The position numbers were made by a program, and so were the translations under genes. From Tragulus kanchil (Eukaryota > Chordata > Mammalia > Artiodactyla > Tragulidae), in contig JAIOJX010000004.1 of the NCBI GenBank assembly GCA_022376925.1, positions 125,885,123-125,949,122 of the forward strand: DNA of 64,000 nt, written 5' to 3'. Positions 44,249 to 55,148 of this stretch are shown here, piece after piece. Under the pieces are notes generated by a model. That model was not told where the DNA came from and ran no database searches. It saw nothing but the letters and a program-made list of their open reading frames with translations. Within the stretch, counting starts at the first letter, position 1. Each line of letters begins with the position of its first letter.

Positions 44249-44299
44249 AAGTGGTTTTCAAAATGTCATGCAGAAATCACCTGGAAAGCTTGTTAAAAA
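44249..44299 (+). mobile_element. hAT-Charlie-type relic, left part, copy 2
   Basis: Counterpart of 43151-43201. It continues at 44577-44665 after the SINE. Confidence 0.7.
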
Positions 44300-44303
44300 T
44301 GCC

Positions 44304-44563
44304 AGTTTCGGACTTCCCTGATGGGTCAGTGGTTAGAGAGTCCACTTTGTAGTGCAAGGGACACTGGTTCGATCCCTGGCCCGGGAGGATCCCATGTGCC
44401 ATGGAGTGACTGGACCGGTGTGTCCAGTTACTAGCCAGTGTTCTGGAGTGCATGTGCCCAGAGCTGGTGCTCTACAGTGGGAGAGGCCACTGCAGTGGGA
44501 GGCCCACACATGCCAAAGAATAAAAAAGATGGATGAAAATAAATATAAATGAAAGAGGCATGA
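44304..44563 (+). mobile_element. CHR-type SINE, complete
   Basis: 'ggacttccctgatgggtcag', 'actggttcgatccctggccc', 'gaccggtgtgtccagttact', 'gagctggtgctctacag', then tail 'gatggatgaaaataaatata'. It is inserted in the hAT relic; flanks 'aaaatgccagtttc' and 'aaaatgacagtttc' are its target-site duplication. Confidence 0.92.
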
Positions 44564-44576
44564 TGGGGAAAAAAAA

Positions 44577-44665
44577 TGACAGTTTCTAGGCCCTAACCCA
44601 GAGACTAGAGGTATATGGTATGGACATCTGCATTAGAAAGAAGGAAAGCAAAAGATTCTGATACA
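44577..44665 (+). mobile_element. hAT-Charlie-type relic, right part
   Basis: 'cagtttctaggccctaaccc', 'agagactagaggtatatggt', 'ggacatctgcattagaaaga' match the second half of the MER5/MER20-like element in order. Confidence 0.65.
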
Positions 44666-44742
44666 ACTCATCTATTGTTCATACTCTGAAAAATGAGAGA
44701 GAGCCACAAATGAGGACATGTGTGTCCAAAACTATTTTTCTT

Positions 44743-45122
44743 TTTTTTTTTTTTATTCTTTATTTTAAATGTTTTACAGAGTTTTGTTGTTCATATACAT
44801 GTATGTTCCCAGATCAGTCATATGCATATCCATGGTCCCCGCCCACCCAGATCCCCCCATCCCACCCCTCCAGACCTTTGCCCCAAGCCATTGCAAGCAC
44901 TCCTATTCCCTTAGCACTGTGACACTAGTTATCTTTTCCACACATAACACTATAGGTTTCCTTGTTACTTCATCCATGCTTCCCCCTCCCTGTTTATTCG
45001 CCATGATGTCCCTATGTCTATGCTCTGTCTTTTTTTTTTCATGAGTTCCCTGTGTGTGATATCAAGACCGTCTTACTAGATTCCATATATGTGTGTTAGT
45101 ATACTGTATTTGTCTTTCTCTT
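44743..45122 (-). mobile_element. 5'-truncated ruminant L1 insertion with target-site duplication
   Basis: A T-run (antisense poly-A) at 44743, then the pyrimidine-rich antisense L1 3' UTR ('ccgcccacccagatcccccc', 'ccttgttacttcatccatgc', 'gattccatatatgtgtgtta', 'gtatactgtatttgtctttc'). It is bounded by 'caaaactatttttctt' on both sides (44727-44742 and 45123-45138), an exact 16-bp target-site duplication. About 380 bp, heavily 5' truncated. The 64-91 codon frames here are LINE shadows. Confidence 0.88.
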
Positions 45123-45138
45123 CAAAACTATTTTTCTT

Positions 45139-45925
45139 AAGTATTTGGGATTGAACATTAACCTATCACAATAGAAACAAGACAAATCCAATAAAAAATG
45201 AAAAAAAATTAAGAAATGTTTGACCCTGCCTACCAAGACATGGTTTTTCTTTGCCTTCTTTGGAGATATGTAAGAAAAACCTACACCAAGCTGTAGATGA
45301 TGTCAGCCTTTCTATTCATAGCACAGTTTTGACACGTAACCCTTTATTTCACAATGAACATGCTGAGGCAATGTTCTTTTTGTTTTTAGAGTTGATGATT
45401 GCCAGTTAATCATATTACATGTTGAAGGAAAATTAATAAGAATGTATACAGCTACAACTAGCAGTTTTCAATATTATTATCATATGTGAGTACATGTCAA
45501 GCACTCTAATATTAGTATCTAGATTCTGATAATGAAATGTTTACTGTGAGAACCACTTTTAATTGTGTTGCTAAGACTGCATTTTAAGATTCATTCATCT
45601 CAGTGGTGTCTGGGCTATGAAATAGCAATGCTTTTCTGTTAATGAGTCTTTCTTCACTATGTCAGTCTTTTTTATTTTTCTTTCTTGATTAATTTTTTAA
45701 AAAGTGATTTATTTAAAAAAAAGATCTTGAAAGTAATGATATACAGATAAACAAACCTGGCCTTTCTTCAAAGTTAATTTTACTTGCTGGATTATTGAAC
45801 AGAATAAAATGAGCATAGGTACTAAATTAAAAATGTGCTAAGGCTGTGCTTAAACTTTTGTATGCATAAGAATTACATACTACTTAACATGTTCATTAAT
45901 ATTAAGATTTGTGGGCCTCCATGTT
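45139..45925. other. Unclassified AT-rich sequence
   Basis: No gene or repeat recognised. Confidence 0.4.
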
Positions 45926-45960
45926 AGTTCATTCGATGGCGTCACTGACTGAATAGACAT
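45926..45960 (+). mobile_element. BovB 3' end, left part
   Basis: 'gatggcgtcactgactgaat' is the BovB RT C-terminal coding segment. It is split by the SINE at 45961 and continues at 46247-46360. Confidence 0.78.
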
Positions 45961-46236
45961 ACTTTTTTTTTTTTAATTTTGGCCTCTTTTATTGGTTATT
46001 TATTTATTTATTTTCATCCATCTTTATTCTTTGGCCTGTGTGGGCCTCCCATTGCAGTGGCCTCTCGTTGCAGAGCACCGGCTGTGGGAGCATGTGCTCC
46101 AGAGTGCCGGCTTGTAATTGGACACACCGGTCCAGCTACTCTGTGGCACGTGAGATCTTCCTGGGCCAGGGTCGAACTGGTGCCCCTTGCAGTGCAAGGC
46201 AGACTCTTCACCCACTGGACCACCAGGGAAGCCCAA
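45961..46236 (-). mobile_element. CHR-type SINE nested in BovB (antisense)
   Basis: T-rich tail, 'tatttatttatttattttca', 'gggcctcccattgcagtggc', 'cacaccggtccagctactct', ending 'ggaccaccagggaagccc'. The flanks 'gaatagacat' (45951-45960) and 'gaagagacat' (46237-46246) are its target-site duplication. Frames up to 101 codons on both strands here are SINE/BovB shadows. Confidence 0.92.
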
Positions 46237-46246
46237 GAAGAGACAT

Positions 46247-46360
46247 GAATTTGAACAAACTTCTGCAGATGGTGGAGGACAGAGAAGCCTGGTGTGCTAC
46301 AGTCCATCTGGTCTCAAAGAGTCAGACACGACTGAGTGACTGAATTGAACTGAATGATGT
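46247..46360 (+). mobile_element. BovB 3' end, right part
   Basis: 'gaatttgaacaaacttctgc', 'gatggtggaggacagagaag', 'cagacacgactgagtgactg', ending in 'gaattgaactgaatga'. The part from 46269 is repeated at 47361 by duplication 14. Confidence 0.9.
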
Positions 46361-46371
46361 CAGTTCATTAA

Positions 46372-46410
46372 ATCTTAAGTGAGGCCTAGAAACTTACATT
46401 TTAACAAGCA
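46372..46410 (+). mobile_element. hAT-Charlie-type relic, left part, copy 1
   Basis: 'gtgaggcctagaaacttaca', 'ttttaacaagcacccagg' continues at 46603-46665 ('ggtacttttgatgatgatgg', 'actttgaagaaatcactc') after the SINE. Copies at about 47466-47502 and 47690-47752. Confidence 0.65.
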
Positions 46411-46417
46411 CCCAGGT

Positions 46418-46602
46418 ACTTTTTTTTTTTTAATCTTTATTGAATTTATTACATTATTGCTTCTGTTTTATGTTCTGGTTGTTGTTGTTGTTGTTGTTTT
46501 GGCCTGAGGCATATGGGATCTTGCCTCCCTGACTGTGGATCAAACTCGTACCCCCTGTATTGGAAAGTGAAGTCTTAACTACTGAACTGGCAGGGAAGTC
46601 CC
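46418..46602 (-). mobile_element. tRNA-derived SINE (antisense), copy 1
   Basis: T-run, '(gtt)n', 'ttttggcctgaggcatatgg', 'ctgactgtggatcaaactcg', 'actgaactggcagggaagtc'. It is inserted in the hAT relic; 'cacccaggtactttt' occurs on both sides. Confidence 0.85.
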
Positions 46603-46954
46603 CACCCAGGTACTTTTGATGATGATGGCCTTTCTTCCATACTTTGAAGAAATCACTCTAAGGGATTTGATAAAACAGCTTAAGGGAGTTCAGTGACCTG
46701 TGCTTTAAAACCATTGCAGGAGATTATTTTGAACCTTAATTAGGGAGAGTTTAGGAAAACAGAAAGAGCCTCTCAGTTTTCCAAGCGTAGGTTTTGTGCG
46801 TTTGGATAGCCACTGGAAAAAGTACATTATCATCAGGTTTCTTTTTGGAAAGCCATGTTTTGGGAAAAGCCTGACTTTTGGTTAGACCAGAGGTTATCAG
46901 GATATCTAAAACCATGATGACGAGAGAACCAAAGGAGTGACAAAGTACAGCAGT

Positions 46955-47185
46955 GGTGAGTGGCACTTGGGCTGTCTTAGGCAGTGTGTCAAGTTTCTTA
47001 TATGTATTAACTTATTTAACCTTAAAACTATCCTGCCAGGTAGACATGATTATTTTGCTTGTTTTACAAATGGGGAAATCGAACCAGTAAGAAGTTCAGT
47101 AATTTCGTCCCTTCATGGTTTGTGAGAAGCAGAGCCAGGATGGCTGTGAAGCTGAGCCGTTTAACACAGGATCTGGGTCTCCACC
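46955..47185 (+). mobile_element. MIR SINE, copy 1
   Basis: 'gtatgtattaacttatttaac-like' order with 'ctgccaggtagacatgatta', 'ttttacaaatggggaaat' and 'gcagagccaggatgg' is a clear MIR. Copy 2 at about 48041-48278. Confidence 0.75.
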
Positions 47186-47510
47186 ACGGCACTGGGCTAC
47201 CAGTAAAGGACTGGTTCTCTGGGAAGCTCATTTATGTTTTGACTTTTTATCTGAAGGGCTTTTATATAAAGAGCTTTTATATGAAGACAAATTCTTACAC
47301 AGCCAAAACCCTGCTTAAAAATTTACTAAAAAAAGAGCTATTCTATAATGAAAGAAATTTATGGTGGAGGACAGAGAAGCCTGGTGTTCTACAGTCCATC
47401 TGGTCTCAAAGAGGAAGACACGACTGAGTGACTGAATTGAAATGAATGATGTCAGTTCATTAAATCTTAAGTGAGGCCTAGAACCTTAAATTTTAACAAG
47501 CACTCAGGTA

Positions 47511-47689
47511 CTTTTTTTTAATCTTTATTGAATTTATTACATTATTGCTTCTGTTTTATGTTCTGGTTGTTGTTGTTGTTGTTGTTTTGGCCTGAGGCAT
47601 ATGGGATCTTGCCTCCCTGACTGTGGATCAAACTCGTACCCCCTGTATTGGAAAGTGAAGTCTTAACTACTGAACTGGCAGGGAAGTCC
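47511..47689 (-). mobile_element. tRNA-derived SINE (antisense), copy 2
   Basis: Counterpart of 46418-46602 with a poly-T tract several bases shorter. Confidence 0.85.
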
Positions 47690-48040
47690 CCACCCAGGTA
47701 CTTTTGATGATGATGGCCTTTCTTCCATACTTTGAAGAAATCACTCTAAGGGATTTGATAAAACAGCTTAAGGGAGTTCAGTGACCTGTGCTTTAAAACC
47801 ATTGCAGGAGATTATTTTGAACCTTAATTAGGAGAGTTTAGGAAAACAGAAAGAGCCTCTCAGTTTTCCAAGCGTAGGTTTTGTGCGTTTGGATAGCCAC
47901 TGGAAAAAGTACATTATCATCAGGTTTCTTTTGGAAAGCCATGTTTTGGGAAAAGCCTGACTTTTGGTTAGACCAGAGGTTATCAGGATATCTAAAACCA
48001 TGATGACGAGAGAACCAAAGGAGTGACAAAGTACAGCAGT

Positions 48041-48278
48041 GGTGAGTGGCACTTGGGCTGTCTTAGGCAGTGTGTCAAGTTTCTTATATGTATTAACTTA
48101 TTTAACCTTAAAACTATCCTGCCAGGTAGACATGATTATTTTGCTTGTTTTACAAATGGGGAAATCGAACCAGTAAGAAGTTCAGTAATTTCGTCCCTTC
48201 ATGGTTTGTGAGAAGCAGAGCCAGGATGGCTGTGAAGCTGAGCCGTTTAACACAGGATCTGGGTCTCCACCACGGCAC
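48041..48278 (+). mobile_element. MIR SINE, copy 2
   Basis: Counterpart of 46955-47185 in duplication 14. Confidence 0.75.
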
Positions 48279-48430
48279 TGGGCTACCAGTAAAGGACTGG
48301 TTCTCTGGGAAGCTCATTTATGTTTTGACTTTTTATCTGAAGGGCTTTTTATATAAAGAGCTTTTTATATGAAGACAAATTCTTACACAGCCAAAACCCT
48401 GATTTCTAGAGATCAACATGAAAGAAAATT

Positions 48431-48889
48431 GAAAGTACTGGCAAAAGGCATTCACTTAAGTAGTCATTTTCTCAAACATTCCCTCAGAAGTAATAACGAT
48501 AATGTTTTCACTGATAGGAGTGTTTAGCTTCTTTTAGAGTCTTTAGAGATCATTTGGCTGAATGTGAAGTGTTTTTTTCAGTGAATGAATGAAGAATTGG
48601 GTGGATTCTGCCCATCTACAGGGATATTCTCTAGGCCAATTAAGACAATAATTTGCACAAACACCCTTAGAATTGTGAAGGGGACTTCAGAAGTAAGTCT
48701 AGAGAGATTAGATCGGGCAGCTGTGGTCCAGTGGCCGCCTCCAGGGAAGGGGCAGTGGGAAGACTGGGTCCACATACCCAGGTGGGATGAGCTGCGTCCC
48801 TGGGCCTCAGCCTGAGGGAGCATCTAGGGTGAGTGGAAGATGGCTGCCCAAGCCACACGGACCTGCTTTGCACTTGGGGGTTCTGTATT
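48431..48889. other. Unclassified sequence
   Basis: No gene recognised. GC content rises between 48710 and 48880, giving chance open frames on both strands (48578-48823 minus, 48585-48815 plus). Confidence 0.4.
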
Positions 48890-49185
48890 AGTAGCCTATT
48901 GCTGCTGTTAACCCATTACCACAAACTCTGGCTCAAAACTAACACAGATTTCTAATCTTTAGCTCTGTAGGTCAGATGCAGATCCTCTGGACTAAAGTTA
49001 AAGCGTCAGCAAAGCCGTCTTCCGTTTTGGAAGCTCTAGGAGAGAAACCGCTTCCTTGCAGTTTCCGGCTTTCAGCAGCTGCCCGTATTCCTTGGCTCAT
49101 GTCCCTCTTCTCCATCTTTGCCAGCAGTGACGAATTGAGTTGTTTTCACACTGTACCTCTCTGATTTCCTCTTCCACTTTTAAGA
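48890..49185 (+). mobile_element. Old mammalian dispersed repeat (family not assigned)
   Basis: 'agcctattgctgctgttaac', 'ccattaccacaaactctggc', 'ggaagctctaggagagaaac', 'cccgtattccttggctcatg' follow the same common eutherian repeat as 40684-41098. Confidence 0.65.
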
Positions 49186-50796
49186 ACCCTTATGCTTATG
49201 CTGGGCCCGCTCACATAATGGAGGGTGTTCTTTCTAAGGTTGGTGTATTAGCAACTTACATTCGGTGTGCAACCTTAAGTTTCTCTTAGGTGTGTAATCC
49301 AACATGTTCACAGGTTCCAGGGAGTAGGAGATGGATATTTTGGAGGGAGATGAGTGGGGAAAAGGAGCATACTCTAGAACATAGGGCTTGATCATCCAAG
49401 GCAGTTGTGTGACTTGAAAGCTCTTGGCAGCTGCACATACTGGAGGAGCAGTAGGGGTGGAGAGATGGTGAGCTGGCTGGCAAAGTGAGGAGGGAAGGGG
49501 CGGTGTCACCTGGGAGAGCTGAAGGAGAGCTGAAGGATCCTTGTTGGCTGAGGACTTACCTCCTAGGCATTGACGTCATGGAGTTGTTTCTGATGTTTAC
49601 GGGGCAGGAAGGTATGAAGAGTTTTTCTCTTATAAGGGGCAAAGCCAAGCTTCTCACTAGAAAAGGCATTGAGGGATGGGTGGGGTGGAACACTTACAGA
49701 GTTGGAATCCCAATTAAAAGAGATGGAGCCAAATAGGAGCCATATATGTCTTGATTGAAACTGAGCCTCCCTGCCTCCCTTCTTTCCTTCTTTCCTTCTT
49801 TCTCGATTTCAAATTTATGCGATCTGTGTGGGGGGAAACAGCGATTACATAAGCGACTCTTATCGAAGCAGATCATCAATCCGTAGGGTCACAGTTAGGC
49901 TTATTCTAACCGAAATTACTAATGTAAGAGCAAAACTTTATCCATATTTTCATTTTAAAACTTTTATTACATACATGCTGCCAATAAGAGCTAAAGCATT
50001 AAGTAAAAAAAAAAAAAGAGCATGATTTGCAGGATCTGGAAGATGCTATGGAGTGTACATTGAAAAATGATTTTGTTGACTATTGGAGGCCTTTGTTTTT
50101 ATAAGTTAAGCAAAGTGGAAGTGGTTAATTTGGACCCAGGGGAAGAATCATGTGACCTTCTGATTGAAAAGAAACCTACATTAGTCATCCAGTTGCTATT
50201 GTATAAATCATACAACATGCTGCCTGTATCATTCAAAACCTTCATTTTTTTTTTTTTTTTTCTCTCCAAAGCAAACCAGAAGACCTATCTTAGGTTGGTT
50301 TGGGTTTACCAACCAGCCTTATTCTTGTTCTTACCTCATTCTTGTTGTTTGGGTGTCTGTGTATTCAGAACGATGGAAACATTTGGGGGCTTGCCTGACA
50401 CGAAGCCACCAGCTATTGGAATGAGGCCTTTGAATGAAGGCATGATAGGCCCCTTGAGGGGAAGAGGAAGCCGCAAAGAGCATCAGAATGTGAAAATGTA
50501 GGTCACAGCTGCTACCCTGGGGGGGAGACCACACTTGCGTGCTGCTAAAAGCATGGGAAGGAGGCAGGAAGGATACACATTATTCAACGGCAGAGGGCTT
50601 AAGTGTGTGTCTTTGACTTTCTTCCTGTCTTCCAATAGAGACAGCTCTTTCATGTGATCATACTTGGAGGACTGAGCAGGTGGGCTAGCTGGAGATGGGG
50701 AGGGATGGGTAACAGGCTTCTTGGAAAGAGCTACTTCATAGATTTCAATTTTTACAATAACTTTTAAGGCTCTTTGCATAAACACAAAGTAAAACC
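49186..50796. other. Unclassified sequence
   Basis: A (ttcctttc)n-type pyrimidine stretch lies at 49776-49805 and poly-A/T runs at 50007-50018 and 50247-50262. Open frames up to 144 codons (50067-50501 plus) have no domain. Confidence 0.4.
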
Positions 50797-53064
50797 AAAA
50801 CTATAATAGACAAAGCCTCAAACCTTTAGCCAGTCTCTGGCCAAAACAAACTTACGTCAGCATAAAGTGGAATGGCAACATTTAAAGGAAAGATGGGTGG
50901 CAACCTGGAGAAAAACTCACAAGTAGTCATTCAATAATAAGAATGCCTTAAATTCTCTTCTTTATTTGTCTCCATGCTTCCATTTGTTTGGCTCTAGGTG
51001 TCTTAAGTGTATTTCATGAGGAGCTCTGTGTAACGGCACTGGGCATTTTGCAAAGCAGAGAGATGTTTTCATGCATATGGCAGTTGGTCTAAATCCCACT
51101 TTCATTTTCGAGGGCTTCTTGCTTGAAGCTAACATAGCCCCAGGCTGCCTGTGGATGAGCACCCCACCCACCCAGCCTCGGTCTCTATGGTTCCTGCCCT
51201 CCTTGGCCAGTGTTTCCTCTCCTCTGGGGTTTTGATGCTTCCCAGAGCTCCTACCCGGTAAACCATCTGAGCCTGCTCCCTTTGGATGGTTTATGCCGTT
51301 ATGTATGGGAGAAAGCAGAAATAGAAAGGAGATCTTTGTATCCATGGCAATCCAAAACAGTAATTGCATCTGACAGTATTAACCTTTCATGTATTTTGCG
51401 AGTTCTACCTGCTTTAGGTATATCTGGTCAAATGTGAAAACCAAAGGTGGGCAGTCTGTGGCCTCATCATCAAAGCCAGCCCCACTGCCTGTTTTGTACT
51501 GCTTGGGAGCTAAGAATTATTTTTATATTTTCAAATGGTTGGGAAAAAAAAAGGAGAATAATTCAAGGCACATGAACATTATACGAATTCGAATTTTAGC
51601 GTCCCCCCTCCAAATCAAAGTTTTGTTGGAACCCAGTTGCTCTCATTTGTTTATATTTTGTCTAAAGCTGCTTTAGCACTATTTTGACAAAGTTAGCCTG
51701 TAAAGCCTGAAGCATTTACTATCTGGGACTTTATAGAAAAGATTTGTCAACTCCTGATTGAAACCAGTTTTAAAATTTACATATTAGATTGCCTACCAGA
51801 GGGCAAGATTTTCTAAGGAAAGGATATTTTGATCATTTTTATGAGCTTGATGGTTCACACAGTGACTGACATGTATAGTTACTCTATGGATGCTTATTGT
51901 GAAGATTTATAATAATCCAGCTTACTCACAACCAAATATATAGACAAAGCCTCAAACCTTTAGCCAGTCTCTGGCCAAAACAAACTTACGTCAGCATAAA
52001 GTGGAATGGCAACATTTAAAGGAAAGATGGGTGGCAACCTGGAGAAAAACTCACAAGTAGTCATTCAATAATAAGAATGCCTTAAATTCTCTTCTTTATT
52101 TGTCTCCATGCTTCCATTTGTTTGGCTCTAGGTGTCTTAAGTGTATTTCATGAGGAGCTCTGTGTAACGGCACTGGGCATTTTGCAAAGCAGAGAGATGT
52201 TTTCATGCATATGGCAGTTGGTCTAAATCCCACTTTCATTTTCGAGGGCTTCTTGCTTGAAGCTAACATAGCCCCAGGCTGCCTGTGGATGAGCACCCCA
52301 CCCACCCAGCCTCGGTCTCTATGGTTCCTGCCCTCCTTGGCCAGTGTTTCCTCTCCTCTGGGGTTTTGATGCTTCCCAGAGCTCCTACCCGGTAAACCAT
52401 CTGAGCCTGCTCCCTTTGGATGGTTTATGCCGTTATGTATGGGAGAAAGCAGAAATAGAAAGGAGATCTTTGTATCCATGGCAATCCAAAACAGTAATTG
52501 CATCTGACAGTATTAACCTTTCATGTATTTTGCGAGTTCTACCTGCTTTAGGTATATCTGGTCAAATGTGAAAACCAAAGGTGGGCAGTCTGTGGCCTCA
52601 TCATCAAAGCCAGCCCCACTGCCTGTTTTGTACTGCTTGGGAGCTAAGAATTATTTTTATATTTTCAAATGGTTGGGAAAAAAAAAGGAGAATAATTCAA
52701 GGCACATGAACATTATACGAATTCGAATTTTAGCGTCCCCCCTCCAAATCAAAGTTTTGTTGGAACCCAGTTGCTCTCATTTGTTTATATTTTGTCTAAA
52801 GCTGCTTTAGCACTATTTTGACAAAGTTAGCCTGTAAAGCCTGAAGCATTTACTATCTGGGACTTTATAGAAAAGATTTGTCAACTCCTGATTGAAACCA
52901 GTTTTAAAATTTACATATTAGATTGCCTACCAGAGGGCAAGATTTTCTAAGGAAAGGATATTTTGATCATTTTTATGAGCTTGATGGTTCACACAGTGAC
53001 TGACATGTATAGTTACTCTATGGATGCTTATTGTGAAGATTTATAATAATCCAGCTTACTCACA
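50797..53064 (+). repeat. Tandem duplication 15 (1134 bp unit)
   Basis: 50797-51930 is repeated at 51931-53064, offset 1134. Copy 2's first bases read 'accaaatatatagacaaag' where copy 1 has 'accaaaactataatagac'. The rest appears identical. No transposon was recognised inside. The paired 135-, 95- and 75-codon frames are the same frames counted twice. Confidence 0.97.
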
Positions 53065-53171
53065 ACTGTCAGAAACATACCTGTTACATGATGTCTGTTT
53101 TGGGAAGCCTTGCCAATGGACAAGAGGTGTACCTATCTTTTTCTAACTCTTCCTTCCATATTATGGAGCAT

Positions 53172-53381
53172 GCTGCTGTTTAGTCTCTTCAGTTGTGTCC
53201 AACTCTGTGACGCTATGGACTGTAGCCTATCAGGCTTCTTTGTCCATGGTATTCTCCAGGCAAGAGGACTGAAATGGGTTGCCATGCCCTCCTACAGGGG
53301 ATCTTCCCGACCCAGGGATCAAACCCACGTGTCCTGAATTGCAGGCAGATTCTTTACCACTGAGCCACCAGAGGGGCCCCC
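53172..53381 (-). mobile_element. Bov-tA SINE (antisense)
   Basis: 'gtttagtctcttcagttgtg', 'gacgctatggactgtagcct', 'gacccagggatcaaacccac', 'gagccaccagagg'. The flanks 'tatggagcat' (53162-53171) and 'tacggagcat' (53382-53391) are a target-site duplication. Confidence 0.92.
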
Positions 53382-53559
53382 TACGGAGCATAATCAGACT
53401 GTAATCTGCTTTTTAAGTGGTGGCTAAAACTTATAGTATACCAAGTTTTCCATAATTGGAGATTTTGTTTTTAAAATTATTCTCCTTCCCAGAAGCTGTA
53501 TTTGTGTTTTATACTGCTGAATGCAAATAAACTTTAGAACCTGGTGGTGTAAAAGAAGC

Positions 53560-54005
53560 ACGTTTTGTTATCGTGTACAGTTTTGGTGGCTGGGGACTCA
53601 GACGAGGCTTAGCTACATGACTCCTTTGCTTCACAGGGCATCCATTGGAGTTAATGATATTCAGCTGGTGTCCAGGCTGCCCTCTTGGGTCACATGCTGG
53701 CTGCCTTGGTGGGGATGGCTGGAAGGTAGGGTTCAGCTGGGCCCCGTCCCTCTGTGTGCAGTTCTCAGGGTCTCTCCAACAGGGTCATCAGACTGCTCGG
53801 CCCTCACAGAGACTAAGGTGGAAGCATCCATCCTCTTAAAGTTGAAGTCCAGATGTCATTCCACACGCTCTTCGTACAGTGGTAATTGCCAGCCAACCCA
53901 GATTCAAGGGGAAAGAAAACAGACCCCATACATCTCTCAAAGAGAAGACTGTCAAAGGATTTCTGGCCATCTTGAATCTGCCATGGGATGCTTCTAGTTT
54001 GGTTT
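53560..54005 (+). mobile_element. Old mammalian dispersed repeat (family not assigned)
   Basis: 'ttcagctggtgtccaggctg', 'ggtctctccaacagggtcat', 'cagccaacccagattcaagg', 'tgtcaaaggatttctggcca' follow the order of a common ancient eutherian DNA-transposon-like repeat. The 158-codon frame 53521-53997 lies over it and is therefore not called as a gene. Confidence 0.5.
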
Positions 54006-54835
54006 TTAACTTCTTATTAATTCCAACTAACCATAATAGCTCTCTTCCAGCCATCCTAACACATGATCTTTTCCCAGCTGCTTCTTATGGTCTCTGAACT
54101 CTGGAATTGTCAGGTGTCTAGATAAGGAGGAGACCCACCCAGACCAGACAGGCTGAAGTACACCGAGTACCTTCTTCAGAAAGTGAGTCAGCCCCAAAGC
54201 AGCCTGTCTGCCTCTTGCAGTTCCTCAGACAGGAGCTAGGAGGTCTGCCGGGTCACTCTGAACCCCAGCTGTCAGGTAGAGAAGCCCTAAGGTACATTCC
54301 CATAGACTTAATGGAATCTTACATCATACAGTTTTGAAGATATGCCAGTTGCTTTTCATTCATTGGAAAGAAAGCCCAGCGCTGCCCCTCCCTGGATAGA
54401 GATAGGTAGCTAAAGAATACACAAGCCAAGATAACCTCAGCTCAGGGCCTGCTTATCTTCCTCTCTGCCATCTTCTGTTCTTAGGGGTATTCTTCCATGC
54501 TGTTCTTATTGGCCCTAAAGAAATCAGGGCTGTTTTTTTTTTTTTTTTTGGAAGGTACCTTTGTTTAGGCTAATTTTCCAACCTGAAGAGGAAAAATCAG
54601 AGATGTAACCATCCAAAAGAATGCCTTGTACGTATAAAATTATACAAGAGAGAGAACAATCTTAGTGTTTTTTTTCCAGTGGAAATCACGTTCGGATGAT
54701 TTTCTTGGCTTGTGTTACAGAGTTTTTGAGAGAAAATTCAGTTGTTTAGCATACACAAAACATGTGTGATAAATATACAGTATATAAATATTATTTAAAT
54801 ACACCAAAACTTTATGGAGATGAAAGGCCTTTCAA
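54006..54835. other. Unclassified sequence
   Basis: T-runs at 54532-54549 and 54669-54676. No repeat body or exon recognised. Confidence 0.4.
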
Positions 54836-54850
54836 AGAGGTGTATTTCTG

Positions 54851-55133
54851 GGCTGCCTTGGTGGTCCAGTGGGTAGAGTCTGCCTTTTACTGCAGGGGGG
54901 CGCCAGTTTGATCCCTGGCATGGGAAGATCCCACATTCCACAGAGCGGCTGGACCAGTGTGTCCAATTAAGAGCCAACGCTGTGGAGCGCATGTGCCCAG
55001 AGCCAGTGCTCTGCTACAGGAGAGGCCACTGCGATGGGAGGCCCACACAGGCCAAAGAGCAAGGACGGATGAAAATAAATAAATGAAAAACCAATAAAAG
55101 TGCTCCCCCAAAGTATTGTTTATATAAAAAAAT
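54851..55133 (+). mobile_element. CHR-type SINE with perfect target-site duplication
   Basis: 'ggctgccttggtggtccagt', 'gatccctggcatgggaagat', 'gaccagtgtgtccaattaag', 'gagccagtgctctgctacag', 'ggatgaaaataaataaatga', 'accaataaaagtg'. It is flanked by the identical 15-mer 'agaggtgtatttctg' at 54836-54850 and 55134-55148. The single-copy state and perfect flanks make this the cleanest SINE insertion in the window. Confidence 0.95.
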
Positions 55134-55148
55134 AAGAGGTGTATTTCT

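Larger units (their letters stand above)
42281..44437 (+). repeat. Tandem duplication 13 (1098 bp offset) with 39-bp filler
   Basis: 42281-43339 is repeated at 43379-44437, offset 1098. Copy 1 breaks off inside a SINE at 'ttactagcca'. 43340-43378 is filler that includes 'tgtgctatcaaagtaaaatt', an altered echo of the sequence just before copy 1 ('aagtaaaatgtgctatcg'). No internal mismatch noticed. The 66-codon frames at 42774 and 43872 are one frame copied. Confidence 0.96.
46269..48410 (+). repeat. Tandem duplication 14 (about 1.09-1.10 kb unit)
   Basis: 46269-47312 is repeated at 47361-48410. Copy 2's first 150 bases carry many small changes ('gtgttctac' for 'gtgtgctac', 'gaggaagacac' for 'gagtcagacac', 'aaatgaatg' for 'aactgaatg', a shorter T-run). 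47313-47360 at the end of copy 1 is garbled; 'aatgaaagaaattt' there echoes 'catgaaagaaaatt' after copy 2. Confidence 0.95.

Noticed and set aside
46014..46343. 97-101 codon frames on both strands
   Set aside because: Composite of CHR SINE and BovB; no independent coding signal.
50067..50501. 144-codon open frame
   Set aside because: Contains a poly-Phe run from a T-tract and no recognisable domain; no splice or promoter context.
53521..53997. 158-codon open frame on the plus strand
   Set aside because: It lies over an old dispersed repeat, has no domain and odd composition (Trp/Ser rich); a chance frame.
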